This document shows positions 9,842-20,031 of a stretch of DNA of 41,332 nt, piece after piece. This DNA is from an uncultured Pelagibacteraceae bacterium. GTDB taxonomy: Bacteria > Pseudomonadota > Alphaproteobacteria > Pelagibacterales > Pelagibacteraceae. The stretch lies in assembly GCA_902598595.1 (NCBI GenBank), contig CACKCD010000006.1, positions 1 to 41,332 of the forward strand, written 5' to 3'. The notes under the pieces were generated by a model. The model saw nothing but the letters and a program-made list of their open reading frames with translations. It had not been told where the DNA came from and made no database searches. Position 1 is the stretch's first letter. Every line of letters begins with the position of its first letter. A program made the translations under genes and the position numbers.

Positions 9842-10561
9842 ATGAGCAAATTAATCCTAGTAAGACACGGTCAAAGTGTATGGAACGCGGAAAACAGATT
9901 TACTGGATGGGTGGATGTTGATTTATCCGAAAAAGGAATTTTAGAGGCTCAAAAATCTGGTCAATTAATTAAAAATCTAAATATTAATATAGATGTTTCC
10001 TATACATCTTTTTTAAAAAGAGCCATCAAGACTCTTACAACTATACTTCAAGAAAATGGTTTGGAACTTAAATTTAATACTTCTTGGGAATTAAATGAGA
10101 GACATTATGGATCTTTAACTGGATTAAACAAAGAAGAAACTAAAAAGAAAATTGGTGAAGAGCAGTTTAAACAATATAGAAGATCTTGGGATGTGCCGCC
10201 ACCACCAATGGCTGAGAACGACAAAAACTATTCTTTATTTAGTCCTTTAAACCCAAGTATACCCGTGGGGATGATACCTTTTACGGAGTCTTTAAAAGAT
10301 ACATACAAAAGAGTGATTCCTTATTATGAAAAAGAGATTCAAAAACATATTAAAGAAAATAAAAACGTTTTAATATCAGCTCATGGTAATTCACTAAGAT
10401 CACTATGCAAATATCTATTTAAAATTTCTGATCAAAAGATAAATGAATTAGAAATTCCAACAGGAAATCCTTTAATAATTGAATTTGATAATAATCTTGA
10501 AATTAAAAAATATTATTATCTGGATAAAACTAGAGCTAAAACTATTATTTTTAATCAGTAA
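9842..10561 (+). CDS. gpmA: 2,3-bisphosphoglycerate-dependent phosphoglycerate mutase
   Basis: LVRHGQSVWNAENRFTGWVDVDLSEKG; ERHYGSLTGLNK; ISAHGNSLRSL. Confidence 0.95.
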   Translation: MSKLILVRHGQSVWNAENRFTGWVDVDLSEKGILEAQKSGQLIKNLNINIDVSYTSFLKRAIKTLTTILQENGLELKFNTSWELNERHYGSLTGLNKEETKKKIGEEQFKQYRRSWDVPPPPMAENDKNYSLFSPLNPSIPVGMIPFTESLKDTYKRVIPYYEKEIQKHIKENKNVLISAHGNSLRSLCKYLFKISDQKINELEIPTGNPLIIEFDNNLEIKKYYYLDKTRAKTIIFNQ

Positions 10562-11246
10562 TCTTTAAGCTTGAAATTTTATCGTACATTGCTTTTGTAT
10601 TTAAATGATAAAACTTTTGCTTACTCTCATTTCCAATTAAAGAATTTTTCTCAATTAAATGGTCCCAAATCTTGTTCATAGAAAATATTTTATCTTTTAT
10701 GGAACTAAAAACACTTTCATCTAAAATTTGAAGGCCAGTAAAAATGAATTCATTGTTATTATCTCTAGTAATTACGCCATTATGGAGGTTAAAATCTCCC
10801 TTAAAAGAACTATCAAAACTCAAATTTTTATTGACTAACAATAAACAAGGTTTTTTCTTTTTAAAATATAGATCTTCCAAATCTTTTAATTCACTATAGT
10901 AAACCTTGCTCCATATAGTATCTGGATTAATTGCTAGAAAAGGTTTTTTAAAAGATTTAGTGGCGTGAAGTATCCCGCCTCCGGTATCAAGTAATTTATC
11001 CTTTTCGTAAGAAATGGTAATTCTTACTTTGTATTTTTTTTTATTAATAAAATCTTTTATTTGACCTGGTAGATGATGAACATTAACAACTATTTCTTCT
11101 ACACCATGATTGATTAATAATTCTATCGCTCTCTCTATCAAGTTCTTGTTGCCTATTTGAATTAATGGCTTTGGAGTTTTAAAAGTAATGGGTTGCATTC
11201 TTTTTCCTAATCCAGCTGCTAAAATCATCCCATGTTTAATTTTCAT
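10551..11246 (-). CDS. murU: Nucleotidyltransferase, MurU-like (N-acetylmuramate-1-P uridylyltransferase)
   Basis: GMILAAGLGKRMQPITFKTPKPLIQIGNKNLIERAIELL; follows an AmgK-like kinase. Confidence 0.8.
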   Translation of the reverse strand: MKIKHGMILAAGLGKRMQPITFKTPKPLIQIGNKNLIERAIELLINHGVEEIVVNVHHLPGQIKDFINKKKYKVRITISYEKDKLLDTGGGILHATKSFKKPFLAINPDTIWSKVYYSELKDLEDLYFKKKKPCLLLVNKNLSFDSSFKGDFNLHNGVITRDNNNEFIFTGLQILDESVFSSIKDKIFSMNKIWDHLIEKNSLIGNESKQKFYHLNTKAMYDKISSLKITD

Positions 11247-12208
11247 ATTTTAACCTTTTTTAATTTTTTTAAAGGTAAATGCTTTTTAAATAATATATTC
11301 AATCTATTAAAAATAGGGTTTCTCATTCTTCTTTCAAGAAGCGACCAGGTGTGGGGTAAATATTTTAGATAATTTGGTTTTTTGTCTCTTTTATAAAGAC
11401 GTACAAAAATTCCAAGTATTTTTAAATTTCTTTGGACAGATAAAATATCAAAATCATTTTTTAGATAAGATTGATCTTTAGCTTTAAATCTTGATTTTTT
11501 TATATAGTGTTTAAATAAATTATCTTGTAAATTTTTTTGCATTTTAATCCTCACATCATCAATTAATGAAGCAACATCATATAAAGGATTTCCAATTATT
11601 GCGTCTTGACTATCAATAAGACTTAATCTTTTTTTAGTCATCATAATATTTGATGCATGAAAATCTCTATGCGTAAAATAATTATTTTTAAAATAAAGTT
11701 TTTTATAAATATTGTTAAGTTCTTTCCTTAATATTTTTTTAATTTTTCTAAGGTTTAAATTTTTAGAACAATACTTCAGATGCCAATCAAAAAATAAATC
11801 TGACTCTTTGTGGAGATGGCTAAGAGAATATTTGCTAAATTTGATTTTTTTTCCACTAAAATAATATTGATTTTTAAGCTTAATCTTTTGTAATTTAATG
11901 ATTAATTCGATTAATTTTTTGTAATCTTTCAGCTTATCTTTTTTATTTTTAATATAATCGTAGAAAGATTTATCGCCTAAATCTGTAATTTCTATCATAT
12001 TGTCTTTGTAATAATTTTTTAGAAGTTTAGGTGATAAAATATTATGACTATTTAGAATTTTATTTACAGCGGAATAAACTATTAAATTTTTATATTGTTC
12101 TTTTCTTGCAAAGACTATGATTGAAGTTTTATTTTTCCTTTTTACTCTATAAAACTCTCTAAAAGATGCATCACCAGAAATCTTTTTTAACTTATAATTT
12201 ATTCTCAT
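11243..12208 (-). CDS. amgK: AmgK-like sugar kinase / aminoglycoside phosphotransferase fold
   Basis: THRDFHASNIM and LIDSQDAIIGNPLYDVASLIDD; synteny with tsaE and murU. Confidence 0.8.
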   Translation of the reverse strand: MRINYKLKKISGDASFREFYRVKRKNKTSIIVFARKEQYKNLIVYSAVNKILNSHNILSPKLLKNYYKDNMIEITDLGDKSFYDYIKNKKDKLKDYKKLIELIIKLQKIKLKNQYYFSGKKIKFSKYSLSHLHKESDLFFDWHLKYCSKNLNLRKIKKILRKELNNIYKKLYFKNNYFTHRDFHASNIMMTKKRLSLIDSQDAIIGNPLYDVASLIDDVRIKMQKNLQDNLFKHYIKKSRFKAKDQSYLKNDFDILSVQRNLKILGIFVRLYKRDKKPNYLKYLPHTWSLLERRMRNPIFNRLNILFKKHLPLKKLKKVKI

Positions 12209-12647
12209 TAATATCTTTCCATTTTCCGTGTCCTACAATGCTTAGTTCTCTTTCGTTCTCTCTGTTAGAATATTTTAAATGCAACTCTAATCTATTTTCT
12301 AAATTTGTCTCGACTAATTCTGGCCATTCAATTATTTTTATTGAACTTAAATCTTCTTTAAAAATGCCGAGTTGATCTAACTCTTTACTATTTTTAATTC
12401 TATAAAGATCATAATGCATCACTTTCAAATTTTTAATATCGTATTCATATAATAAGTTAAATGTGGGGCTTAAAACTTCTGTTTCCTTGACACCTTCTCG
12501 TTTTTGTAAATAATTAATAAAATTTCTTGTAAAAGTTGTTTTGCCAACGCCAATTTCACCAATTAAAAAAATGCAATCTTTTTCGGATACATTGTCTGCA
12601 ATTTTATTTGAAATTAATCTAAGGTGATCTAAGGATTTAATAATCAT
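12192..12647 (-). CDS. tsaE: tRNA threonylcarbamoyladenosine biosynthesis ATPase TsaE
   Basis: P-loop GEIGVGKTTFTR; VLSPTFNLLYEY; HYDLYRI. Confidence 0.9.
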   Translation of the reverse strand: MIIKSLDHLRLISNKIADNVSEKDCIFLIGEIGVGKTTFTRNFINYLQKREGVKETEVLSPTFNLLYEYDIKNLKVMHYDLYRIKNSKELDQLGIFKEDLSSIKIIEWPELVETNLENRLELHLKYSNRENERELSIVGHGKWKDINENKL

Positions 12648-12658
12648 TAGCTACTAAT

Positions 12659-13948
12659 CTAGTAGCGGTAAGTATCTGGTTTAAATGGTCCTGATGGTTT
12701 AACGCTAATGTAATCTGCTTGTTCTTTTGACATTTTGGTCAATTTTGCTCCAACTTTTTCCAAATGTAACATAGCTACTTTTTCGTCTAAATGTTTTGGT
12801 AAAACATAAACTTTTTTTTCATATTTATCTGAGTTATTCCATAATTCAATTTGTGCAATCACTTGATTAGTAAATGAAGCGCTCATTACAAAGCTTGGAT
12901 GCCCAGTTGCGCAACCTAAGTTTACAAGTCTTCCTTCAGCTAATAAAATAATTCTTTTTTTGCTTGGCAATTCTATTTCGTGAACTTGTGGTTTAATCTC
13001 ATCCCACTTGTAATTTTTTAAAGCCTCAACTTGAATTTCATTATCAAAGTGACCAATGTTACATAATATTGCTCTATCTTTCATATTTCTCATATGATCT
13101 GCTGTTACAATATCTTTATTTCCTGTGGCGGTTACTACAATGTCTGCGTCTTTAATCGCATCATTCATTAACACAACTTCATAACCTTCCATTGCTGCTT
13201 GTAGTGCACAAATTGGATCCGTTTCTGTTACCATAACCCTAGCACCAGCTTGTCTTAGTGATGCAGCACTTCCTTTTCCAACATCACCAAATCCTGCAAC
13301 AATAGCTACTTTCCCGGACATCATAACATCAGTTGCTCTTTTTATTCCATCTACTAAACTTTCTCTGCAACCATATAAATTATCAAATTTTGATTTTGTA
13401 ACTGAGTCATTGACATTAATTGCTGGTATTAAAAGCTCTTTCTTCGCTTCCATCTTTTTCAAAGCTAAAACACCTGTTGTTGTTTCTTCTGAGACACCCT
13501 TAATATTTTTTAATAAATCTTTATAATCTTTATGCATTAAAGCCGTAAGATCTCCTCCGTCATCTAAAATCATATTTGGCTTCCAATCTTTCTTTCCTTC
13601 TATAGTTTGTTTTACACACCACCAATATTCTTCTTCTGTTTCACCTTTCCAAGCAAATACAGGGATACCAGCTTTAGCAATTGCTGCTGCTGCATGATCT
13701 TGTGTCGAAAAGATATTACAAGATGACCATCTAACTTCTGCTCCTAAATCTACTAATGTTTCAATTAAAACAGCTGTCTGAATTGTCATGTGCAGACAAC
13801 CAAGGATATGCGCTCCCTTTAATGGTTTTTCACCTTTGTATTCTTTTCTTAGTGCCATTAAACCTGGCATTTCAGTTTCAGCTAAAGAAATCTCTTTTCT
13901 GCCGAAGTCTGCTTGATTAATATCTTTTACTTTAAAATCTTGAGACAT
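12659..13948 (-). CDS. ahcY: S-adenosyl-L-homocysteine hydrolase
   Basis: 429 aa; [37 protein letters not shown]-terminal KPDTYRY. Confidence 0.97.
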   Translation of the reverse strand: MSQDFKVKDINQADFGRKEISLAETEMPGLMALRKEYKGEKPLKGAHILGCLHMTIQTAVLIETLVDLGAEVRWSSCNIFSTQDHAAAAIAKAGIPVFAWKGETEEEYWWCVKQTIEGKKDWKPNMILDDGGDLTALMHKDYKDLLKNIKGVSEETTTGVLALKKMEAKKELLIPAINVNDSVTKSKFDNLYGCRESLVDGIKRATDVMMSGKVAIVAGFGDVGKGSAASLRQAGARVMVTETDPICALQAAMEGYEVVLMNDAIKDADIVVTATGNKDIVTADHMRNMKDRAILCNIGHFDNEIQVEALKNYKWDEIKPQVHEIELPSKKRIILLAEGRLVNLGCATGHPSFVMSASFTNQVIAQIELWNNSDKYEKKVYVLPKHLDEKVAMLHLEKVGAKLTKMSKEQADYISVKPSGPFKPDTYRY

Positions 13949-13996
13949 ATTTTAGAGTTGTTTAACAACTTAAATGAAAGTTATCAAGAAGGATTG

Positions 13997-15520
13997 CTAA
14001 GAAAATTTGGGCAGCAATACTTCCACCTGAGCTCCTCCTTTATTAAGTCTATTTGAAGCAGATATCGTTCCTTCATGTAATTCTACAATATTTTTAACAA
14101 TGTTAAGTCCTAGACCTGAGTGTTTTCCAAAGCTTTTTGGCCTATTGCTATAAAATCTTTTAAATATTTTTTGGGGCGAAGTTTCAGAAAAACCAGGTCC
14201 CTCATCTTTAATTAAAATAACTAAATTATTTGAAGTTTCTTCGATTTCTATGTTTATTTTCTTATTATCATCACTAAAAGAAATAGAATTGTCTAATAAA
14301 TTGGCTATTACTTGTTCTAATCTATTTTCAATACCTAAAATATAGTGACCATTTTTAGAAATCATTTTCTTTTTAATACTTATATTAATTTTTTTATTTT
14401 GATTTTTTAAATCTTGTCTAAAATCTTCTGCAACATTTGTAATAATTTCGATTAAATTAACTTTGGTCATTTGTTCTCTAGACCAAGACGCTTCGTCTTT
14501 TAACATCTGAGAATAATCTGTTATTAATCTTTCAATTCTTTCTACGTCATGATTAATAATCTCCAATAATTTTTCACTTTCAATTTTTTTTGTAGTTTTG
14601 TCTAAAAGCTCAGAGGCACTTTTTAATGAAGCTAATGGATTTCTAATTTCGTGAGCCAAGTCGTTTGAAAAAGTTTCTGCTCTAGCAGTTCTCTTTTGAA
14701 GTTCTTTTGTCATTTCATCTATAGATTTTGTTAATTTTCCAATCTCATCTTCTCTTACAAAAAAATTTTTTATATCGATATTTTTATTAGATTTTTTTTT
14801 GATAGCTTCACTAAACTTCACTAATAATCCGATTGGTTTTAGAATATATTTATTTAAAAAAAGGGAAAAAATTAAAATAACTAATGCTACAGCTAATACT
14901 GTTCTAATTATAAAAGCTTTCCGTTCTTTAACAGCATTAAGAATATCATTGGCTTCTTCAGATACAACTATATAACCTGTATCTTTTTTATTAAGTTGAA
15001 TCCTGCTTAACGTACTAACAAAAAAGTTGTTTTGAATATTTTCTGAAATAGTTATTGGTTCGTCTTGATATTTATTTATTATGGTTTCTTTTATTAAATT
15101 TTCATTTTGCTCTTTAATTAATTTTTTAGAATTATTTTTTTCTTTTATTTGTCCATCTATTGTTTCTTCTATAATAATATCTGACCTTATAAAAACATTT
15201 TGATCTAAATCCAAAATGTTTGTATCTCCTATAAGTTCACCATCGATGCTATAAAATTGTACTCTATCTAAGCTTTGAAATAAAAATCTAGCAGACAATA
15301 AAAATGTTCTAATATCTTTTGAATTAAAATTAATATTTAGTCTTTCAAGATGATCTACTGTATTGTTAATTACAATATAATGATCAACTGCTCTTTTTTT
15401 GACAAGATTAGGTTGAATAGCTCCAAGATAAACTATCGTAAAAAGTCCTAATATAGAAAAGACTGTTAAGTTAAATAATAAAAATTTTCTTAATATAGAA
15501 GCTGATTTTTTTTTTTTCAT
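13997..15520 (-). CDS. chvG: Sensor histidine kinase, ChvG-like
   Basis: Two TM segments, HAMP, FSNDLAHEIRNPLASLKSASELL H-box, HSGLGLNIVKNIVELH; partner of the adjacent ChvI-like regulator. Confidence 0.8.
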   Translation of the reverse strand: MKKKKSASILRKFLLFNLTVFSILGLFTIVYLGAIQPNLVKKRAVDHYIVINNTVDHLERLNINFNSKDIRTFLLSARFLFQSLDRVQFYSIDGELIGDTNILDLDQNVFIRSDIIIEETIDGQIKEKNNSKKLIKEQNENLIKETIINKYQDEPITISENIQNNFFVSTLSRIQLNKKDTGYIVVSEEANDILNAVKERKAFIIRTVLAVALVILIFSLFLNKYILKPIGLLVKFSEAIKKKSNKNIDIKNFFVREDEIGKLTKSIDEMTKELQKRTARAETFSNDLAHEIRNPLASLKSASELLDKTTKKIESEKLLEIINHDVERIERLITDYSQMLKDEASWSREQMTKVNLIEIITNVAEDFRQDLKNQNKKINISIKKKMISKNGHYILGIENRLEQVIANLLDNSISFSDDNKKINIEIEETSNNLVILIKDEGPGFSETSPQKIFKRFYSNRPKSFGKHSGLGLNIVKNIVELHEGTISASNRLNKGGAQVEVLLPKFS

Positions 15521-16218
15521 TAACTAACATTCCATCTATACCCACTTCCATATCTAGTTTCAATTGCAGAAAATTTTTCATCTACTTTTTTAAACTTTTT
15601 TCTAATTCTTTTAACATGACTATCTATAGTTCTGTCTTCAATTTCAGTATTTTCCTTATAAGCAATATCCATTAAATGAGATCTTTCTTTTATAACTCCT
15701 GGTCTCTTTGCTAATTCCTTCACAATTAAAAACTCTGTAGTAGTTAATTTATCTGGCAAGGGTTTTCCACCCCATTCACACTCTAGTTGAGATGGATCTA
15801 GTTTTAATTTTCCATGACTTATTATATTTTTATTATCATCAATAGCATTATTTTTTTTTCTCAACTGCACTCTTATTCTTTCAATTAAAACTTTAGTCGA
15901 AAATCCTCCTGATTTTTTAACAAAATCATCGGCACCTAATTTTAAACCTAATAATTCGTCTACTTCTTCATCTTTTGAGGTTAAAAAGATAATAGGAATA
16001 GACATTTTTTTTCTTAATTTTTTTAGTAATTCCTCTCCATCCATTCTTGGCATTTTGATATCTAAGACTGCTAGATCTGGAGGATTCCTTGTTAGACCAA
16101 CTAATGCAGACTCACCGTCTATATAAGTTTGGACTTTAAAACCCTCTCTCTCAAGTGCTATACTTATTCCTGTTAGAATGTTTCTGTCGTCGTCAACTAG
16201 GGCTATTGTTTGTGTCAT
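15520..16218 (-). CDS. chvI: OmpR-family response regulator, ChvI-like
   Basis: TIALVDDDRNILTGISIALE, DLAVLDIKMPRMDGEELL, winged-helix C-terminus RTIDSHVKRIRKKF...TRYGSGYRW. Confidence 0.82.
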   Translation of the reverse strand: MTQTIALVDDDRNILTGISIALEREGFKVQTYIDGESALVGLTRNPPDLAVLDIKMPRMDGEELLKKLRKKMSIPIIFLTSKDEEVDELLGLKLGADDFVKKSGGFSTKVLIERIRVQLRKKNNAIDDNKNIISHGKLKLDPSQLECEWGGKPLPDKLTTTEFLIVKELAKRPGVIKERSHLMDIAYKENTEIEDRTIDSHVKRIRKKFKKVDEKFSAIETRYGSGYRWNVS

Positions 16219-16257
16219 AAATTCATTCTCAAGATTATAATGTCAAAATTTAGGCGC

Positions 16258-19023
16258 TTAATGCGCTTCTCCCCAGTTGTTCCCTGAATTTATACTTACT
16301 TCTAATGGTATAGAAAACATGTGATGATCAGAACTTGAAACAGATACCATTGCATCTTTTATAATTTTCTTAACCGAAGATTCATTTTTCTCTAAACATT
16401 CAAAAATTAATTCATCATGAATTTGAAGTAACATTTTTGCATTCTTCTTTTCTTCAAGAATTTTATCAATTTTAATCATAGCTAATCGAATAATATCTGC
16501 TGCTGATCCTTGAATAGGAGCATTAATCGCAGCTCGCTCCTGAAAACTTCTAACACTGAAATTTTTATCATTAATACCTCTTAAATGTATTCTTCTTCCA
16601 AAAATATTTGTTACGTAACCTTGTTTTCTACAAATTCTAACAGTCGTACTCATATAATCTTTTATTTCGGGAAACTTTTTAAAATAAGCATTGATAAAAT
16701 CTAGTGCCTCTTGATTGGATACTGCAATTTGTTTTGCAAGACCGTATTGTGTAATTCCATAAATTATTCCAAAGTTAATGGCCTTTGCTTTACGTCTATA
16801 ATCCTCCGTAACTCTTTTAATTGGAACATCAAATACCTGACTAGCAGTTAATGCATGTATGTCTAAATTGTTTTTAAAAGCTTTTTTTAATTCTTTTACA
16901 TCGGCCATATCTGCAAGTATTCGCATTTCAATCTGGTTATAATCTGCCGAAATAAGTTTATTATTTTTATCAGCTACAAATGCTTTTCTGATTTCTTTAC
17001 CATCTAAAGTTTTGATAGGAATATTCTGTAAATTAGGATCGCTTGAGGCCAATCTGCCTGTGTTTGTAGCTGCTAATAGGAAAGAAGTATGAACTCTTTT
17101 GGTTTTTTTATTTATATGCTCTTGTAAAGCGTCTGAATATGTGCTCTTTAATTTTGAAACTTGCCTCCATTCTAATATTAAATTAGGAAATTTATGTCCT
17201 GTTAGGGCTAAATCTTCTAAAATTTTAGCACTTGTCGCTAGACTTCCTTTTTTCGTTTTTTTTTGCTTAGCAATTTTCAAGTCATTATAAATAATTTCAC
17301 CTAATTGTTTTGGAGATCCTATATTGAATTTTTTACCAGAAATTTTGTAAATATCTTTTTCAATTTTTATCAAACGCTCTTCAAATTTTTTAGATAGTTT
17401 TTTAAGATAAATATCATCTACCTTAATTCCATTGGTTTCTAGTTTTGATAATATCGCTATCATTGGCTTTTCAAATACTTCATAAATTTTTTCTAGTTTT
17501 TCTTCAGTAACTCTCTGAGATAAGATTTCGTATAACCTTAAAGTAACATCTGCATCTTCTGCTGCATATTCTGTCGCTTTTTTTAAATCAACTTCTGAAA
17601 AATTTAATTGTTTTTTTCCAGTTCCAACAATTTCTTTATAGCTAATCGTTTTATGTCCAAGATGTAGTTCTGCTAAAGTATCCATGTTATGTCGATTATT
17701 TCCTGCGTCTAAAGTATATGATAATAACATTGTATCTTCGACAGGATATAACTTAATCCCGTTATTTTTAAAAATTATGAAATCATATTTTATGTTTTGA
17801 CCAACTTTCTTAATGCTAGGATCCTCTAAAATTATCTTAATTTTTTTTAAAACTATTTCCTTTTTCAAACCTTTTACGCCTTTGTGATCAAGTGGAATGT
17901 AATAAGCTATATTAGGTGCATAGCTTATAGAGATTCCGACCAGACCTGCTTCTTGGGGATTTAATGAGGTAGTCTCAGTATCAACTGAAATTACTGATTT
18001 TTTATCTAATTCTTTTATCAGATCATCTAATTCTTTTTCTTCTAAAATACTTTTGTATGATTTTGTATCTATCTTAGAATTTTTTTTTGAAACGTTATGA
18101 TCTTTAAAGTCATTACTGTTTGGTTCTCCATAAAAACTAATAGCTTGGCTTAGCAATCTATTAAATTCCATTTCTCTTAAAAATTCATAAAGTTTAGCTT
18201 TATCTATATCTTTGATAATAAATTCATTAGGGTCATTCTTAACTGGAACGTCATTTTTTAGAGTAACAAGTTGTTTGCTTAGCATGGCTTTATCTTTATT
18301 TGAAAGAAGCGTTTCTCTTCTCTTATTTTGAGGAATTTCAGATGCTTTGTTTAATAAATTTTCCAAATTTTTATATTTATTTATCAATTCGGCTGCAGTT
18401 TTTATTCCAATGCCAGGCACCCCAGGAATATTGTCTGAGCTGTCTCCTGCCAAAGATTGAACGTCAATCACTTGATTTGGTTTCACTCCAAATTTTTCTA
18501 ACACTTCTTTTTCTCCAATGACCTTGCTCTTCATAGGATCAAAAAGCCTGATCTTATTTGAAACTAATTGCATTAAGTCTTTATCTGAAGATATGACAGT
18601 CACTTTACCTCCAGCTTCTGTAATTTTTTTTGCATAGGTAGCTATCAAATCATCAGCTTCATAATTCAAAAGTTCAATAGATGGTAAATTAAAAGCATCC
18701 ACTGATTTTCTAATATATTCAAATTGGGGAGCTAAATCATCAGGTGCTTCAGCTCTGTTTGCTTTATATTCGCTATAAATATCATTCCTAAAATTTTTTC
18801 TAGCAGAGTCAAAAATAACTGCAAAATGTGTTGGTTTGTGAATTGAATTATCAGACCTAGAGTCTTCCAATAATTTAAAAAGCATGGAGCAAAAACCACT
18901 TACTGCTCCTGTAGGAAGCCCGTCACTTTTTCTAGATAATGGAGGTAAAGCATAATAAGCTCTAAAAATATAACCTGATCCATCTATAAGATAATAATGA
19001 TCTGTTTTTTTTATTGAACTCAT
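16258..19023 (-). CDS. polA: DNA polymerase I with 5'-3' exo, 3'-5' exo (SVDTETTSL) and polymerase domains
   Basis: 921 aa; SADYNQIEMRILADMA, KAINFGIIYGITQYGLA, LLQIHDELIFE. Confidence 0.97.
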   Translation of the reverse strand: MSSIKKTDHYYLIDGSGYIFRAYYALPPLSRKSDGLPTGAVSGFCSMLFKLLEDSRSDNSIHKPTHFAVIFDSARKNFRNDIYSEYKANRAEAPDDLAPQFEYIRKSVDAFNLPSIELLNYEADDLIATYAKKITEAGGKVTVISSDKDLMQLVSNKIRLFDPMKSKVIGEKEVLEKFGVKPNQVIDVQSLAGDSSDNIPGVPGIGIKTAAELINKYKNLENLLNKASEIPQNKRRETLLSNKDKAMLSKQLVTLKNDVPVKNDPNEFIIKDIDKAKLYEFLREMEFNRLLSQAISFYGEPNSNDFKDHNVSKKNSKIDTKSYKSILEEKELDDLIKELDKKSVISVDTETTSLNPQEAGLVGISISYAPNIAYYIPLDHKGVKGLKKEIVLKKIKIILEDPSIKKVGQNIKYDFIIFKNNGIKLYPVEDTMLLSYTLDAGNNRHNMDTLAELHLGHKTISYKEIVGTGKKQLNFSEVDLKKATEYAAEDADVTLRLYEILSQRVTEEKLEKIYEVFEKPMIAILSKLETNGIKVDDIYLKKLSKKFEERLIKIEKDIYKISGKKFNIGSPKQLGEIIYNDLKIAKQKKTKKGSLATSAKILEDLALTGHKFPNLILEWRQVSKLKSTYSDALQEHINKKTKRVHTSFLLAATNTGRLASSDPNLQNIPIKTLDGKEIRKAFVADKNNKLISADYNQIEMRILADMADVKELKKAFKNNLDIHALTASQVFDVPIKRVTEDYRRKAKAINFGIIYGITQYGLAKQIAVSNQEALDFINAYFKKFPEIKDYMSTTVRICRKQGYVTNIFGRRIHLRGINDKNFSVRSFQERAAINAPIQGSAADIIRLAMIKIDKILEEKKNAKMLLQIHDELIFECLEKNESSVKKIIKDAMVSVSSSDHHMFSIPLEVSINSGNNWGEAH

Positions 19024-19066
19024 ATATATATATTACATTAATTTTTAACCTATATTTAATCAAACT

Positions 19067-19999
19067 ATGAATAAATATGCTTTAACTGTTGAAAATCTTA
19101 CAAAGGTTTACTCGGTTTCTAAAAAGAAAAAAGAAAATAAAGCACTAAATAATTTAAACTTTCAAGTGAAACAGGGAGAAGTATTTGGTTTACTAGGGCC
19201 TAACGGTGCTGGTAAAACAACATTCCTAAGCATCCTTGGCGGGACTGTTTCAAAAACAAAAGGAAAGGTAAATGTTTGGGGTTTTGATCTTGATAAAAAT
19301 CCTAGACAAGTAAAAGCCTCAATTGGGATAGTGCCTCAAGAAATAAATTTAGATGCTTTCTTTAGCCCTAAAAAATTGCTTGAATTACAAGCAGGTCTTT
19401 ACGGCATAACCAAAAAAGATAGAATCACTGACTTAATTTTAAAAATGGTATCATTGGAAGATAAAGCCTATGCATATTCTAGAAGTTTATCAGGTGGAAT
19501 GAAGAGAAGACTACTTATTGCAAAAGCGATGGTTCATCAACCTCCTATCTTAATTTTAGATGAGCCAACGGCTGGGGTAGATGTAGAGTTAAGAAATAAT
19601 CTTTGGAAAAATGTTAAAGATTTAAATAAAGAAGGAGTGACAATTATTTTAACTACCCATTATTTACATGAAGCTCAAGAAATGTGTGATCGAATAGCTA
19701 TAATAAATAAAGGAGATTTAGTAGCTCTTGATACAACTCAAAAACTTTTAGACAGAATTCAAACAAAAAAAATAAATTTTAAAGTAAAAAACATTGATAG
19801 AAATAAAATTTTTAATATGGAAGGGATAAAATTTAAAATCGACTCGGATGAAACTATCTCAGTAACATATGAGAAAAATTCACTAAATGTTGGAGAAATC
19901 ATCAATTATTTAAATAAATCTAATGTAAAAATACTTGATATTATTACAGAAGATGGGGATTTAGAGGATGTATTTGTGCAACTAACAAATAATAGGTAG
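19067..19999 (+). CDS. ABC-2-type transporter ATP-binding protein
   Basis: GLLGPNGAGKTT, SGGMKRRLLIAKAM, ILDEPTAGVDVELR. Confidence 0.93.
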   Translation: MNKYALTVENLTKVYSVSKKKKENKALNNLNFQVKQGEVFGLLGPNGAGKTTFLSILGGTVSKTKGKVNVWGFDLDKNPRQVKASIGIVPQEINLDAFFSPKKLLELQAGLYGITKKDRITDLILKMVSLEDKAYAYSRSLSGGMKRRLLIAKAMVHQPPILILDEPTAGVDVELRNNLWKNVKDLNKEGVTIILTTHYLHEAQEMCDRIAIINKGDLVALDTTQKLLDRIQTKKINFKVKNIDRNKIFNMEGIKFKIDSDETISVTYEKNSLNVGEIINYLNKSNVKILDIITEDGDLEDVFVQLTNNR

Positions 20000-20031
20000 A
20001 TTTAATTTAAAAAAAAGATAAATATATAGGT

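Noticed and set aside
12166-12375. Plus-strand ORF across the amgK/tsaE overlap
   Set aside because: Antisense to two overlapping conserved genes, composition driven by the AT-rich complement
13949-13996. Possible SAM-V or SAH riboswitch before ahcY
   Set aside because: Only 48 nt, no GG-rich pseudoknot or SD-sequestering segment seen; only a simple hairpin can be supported
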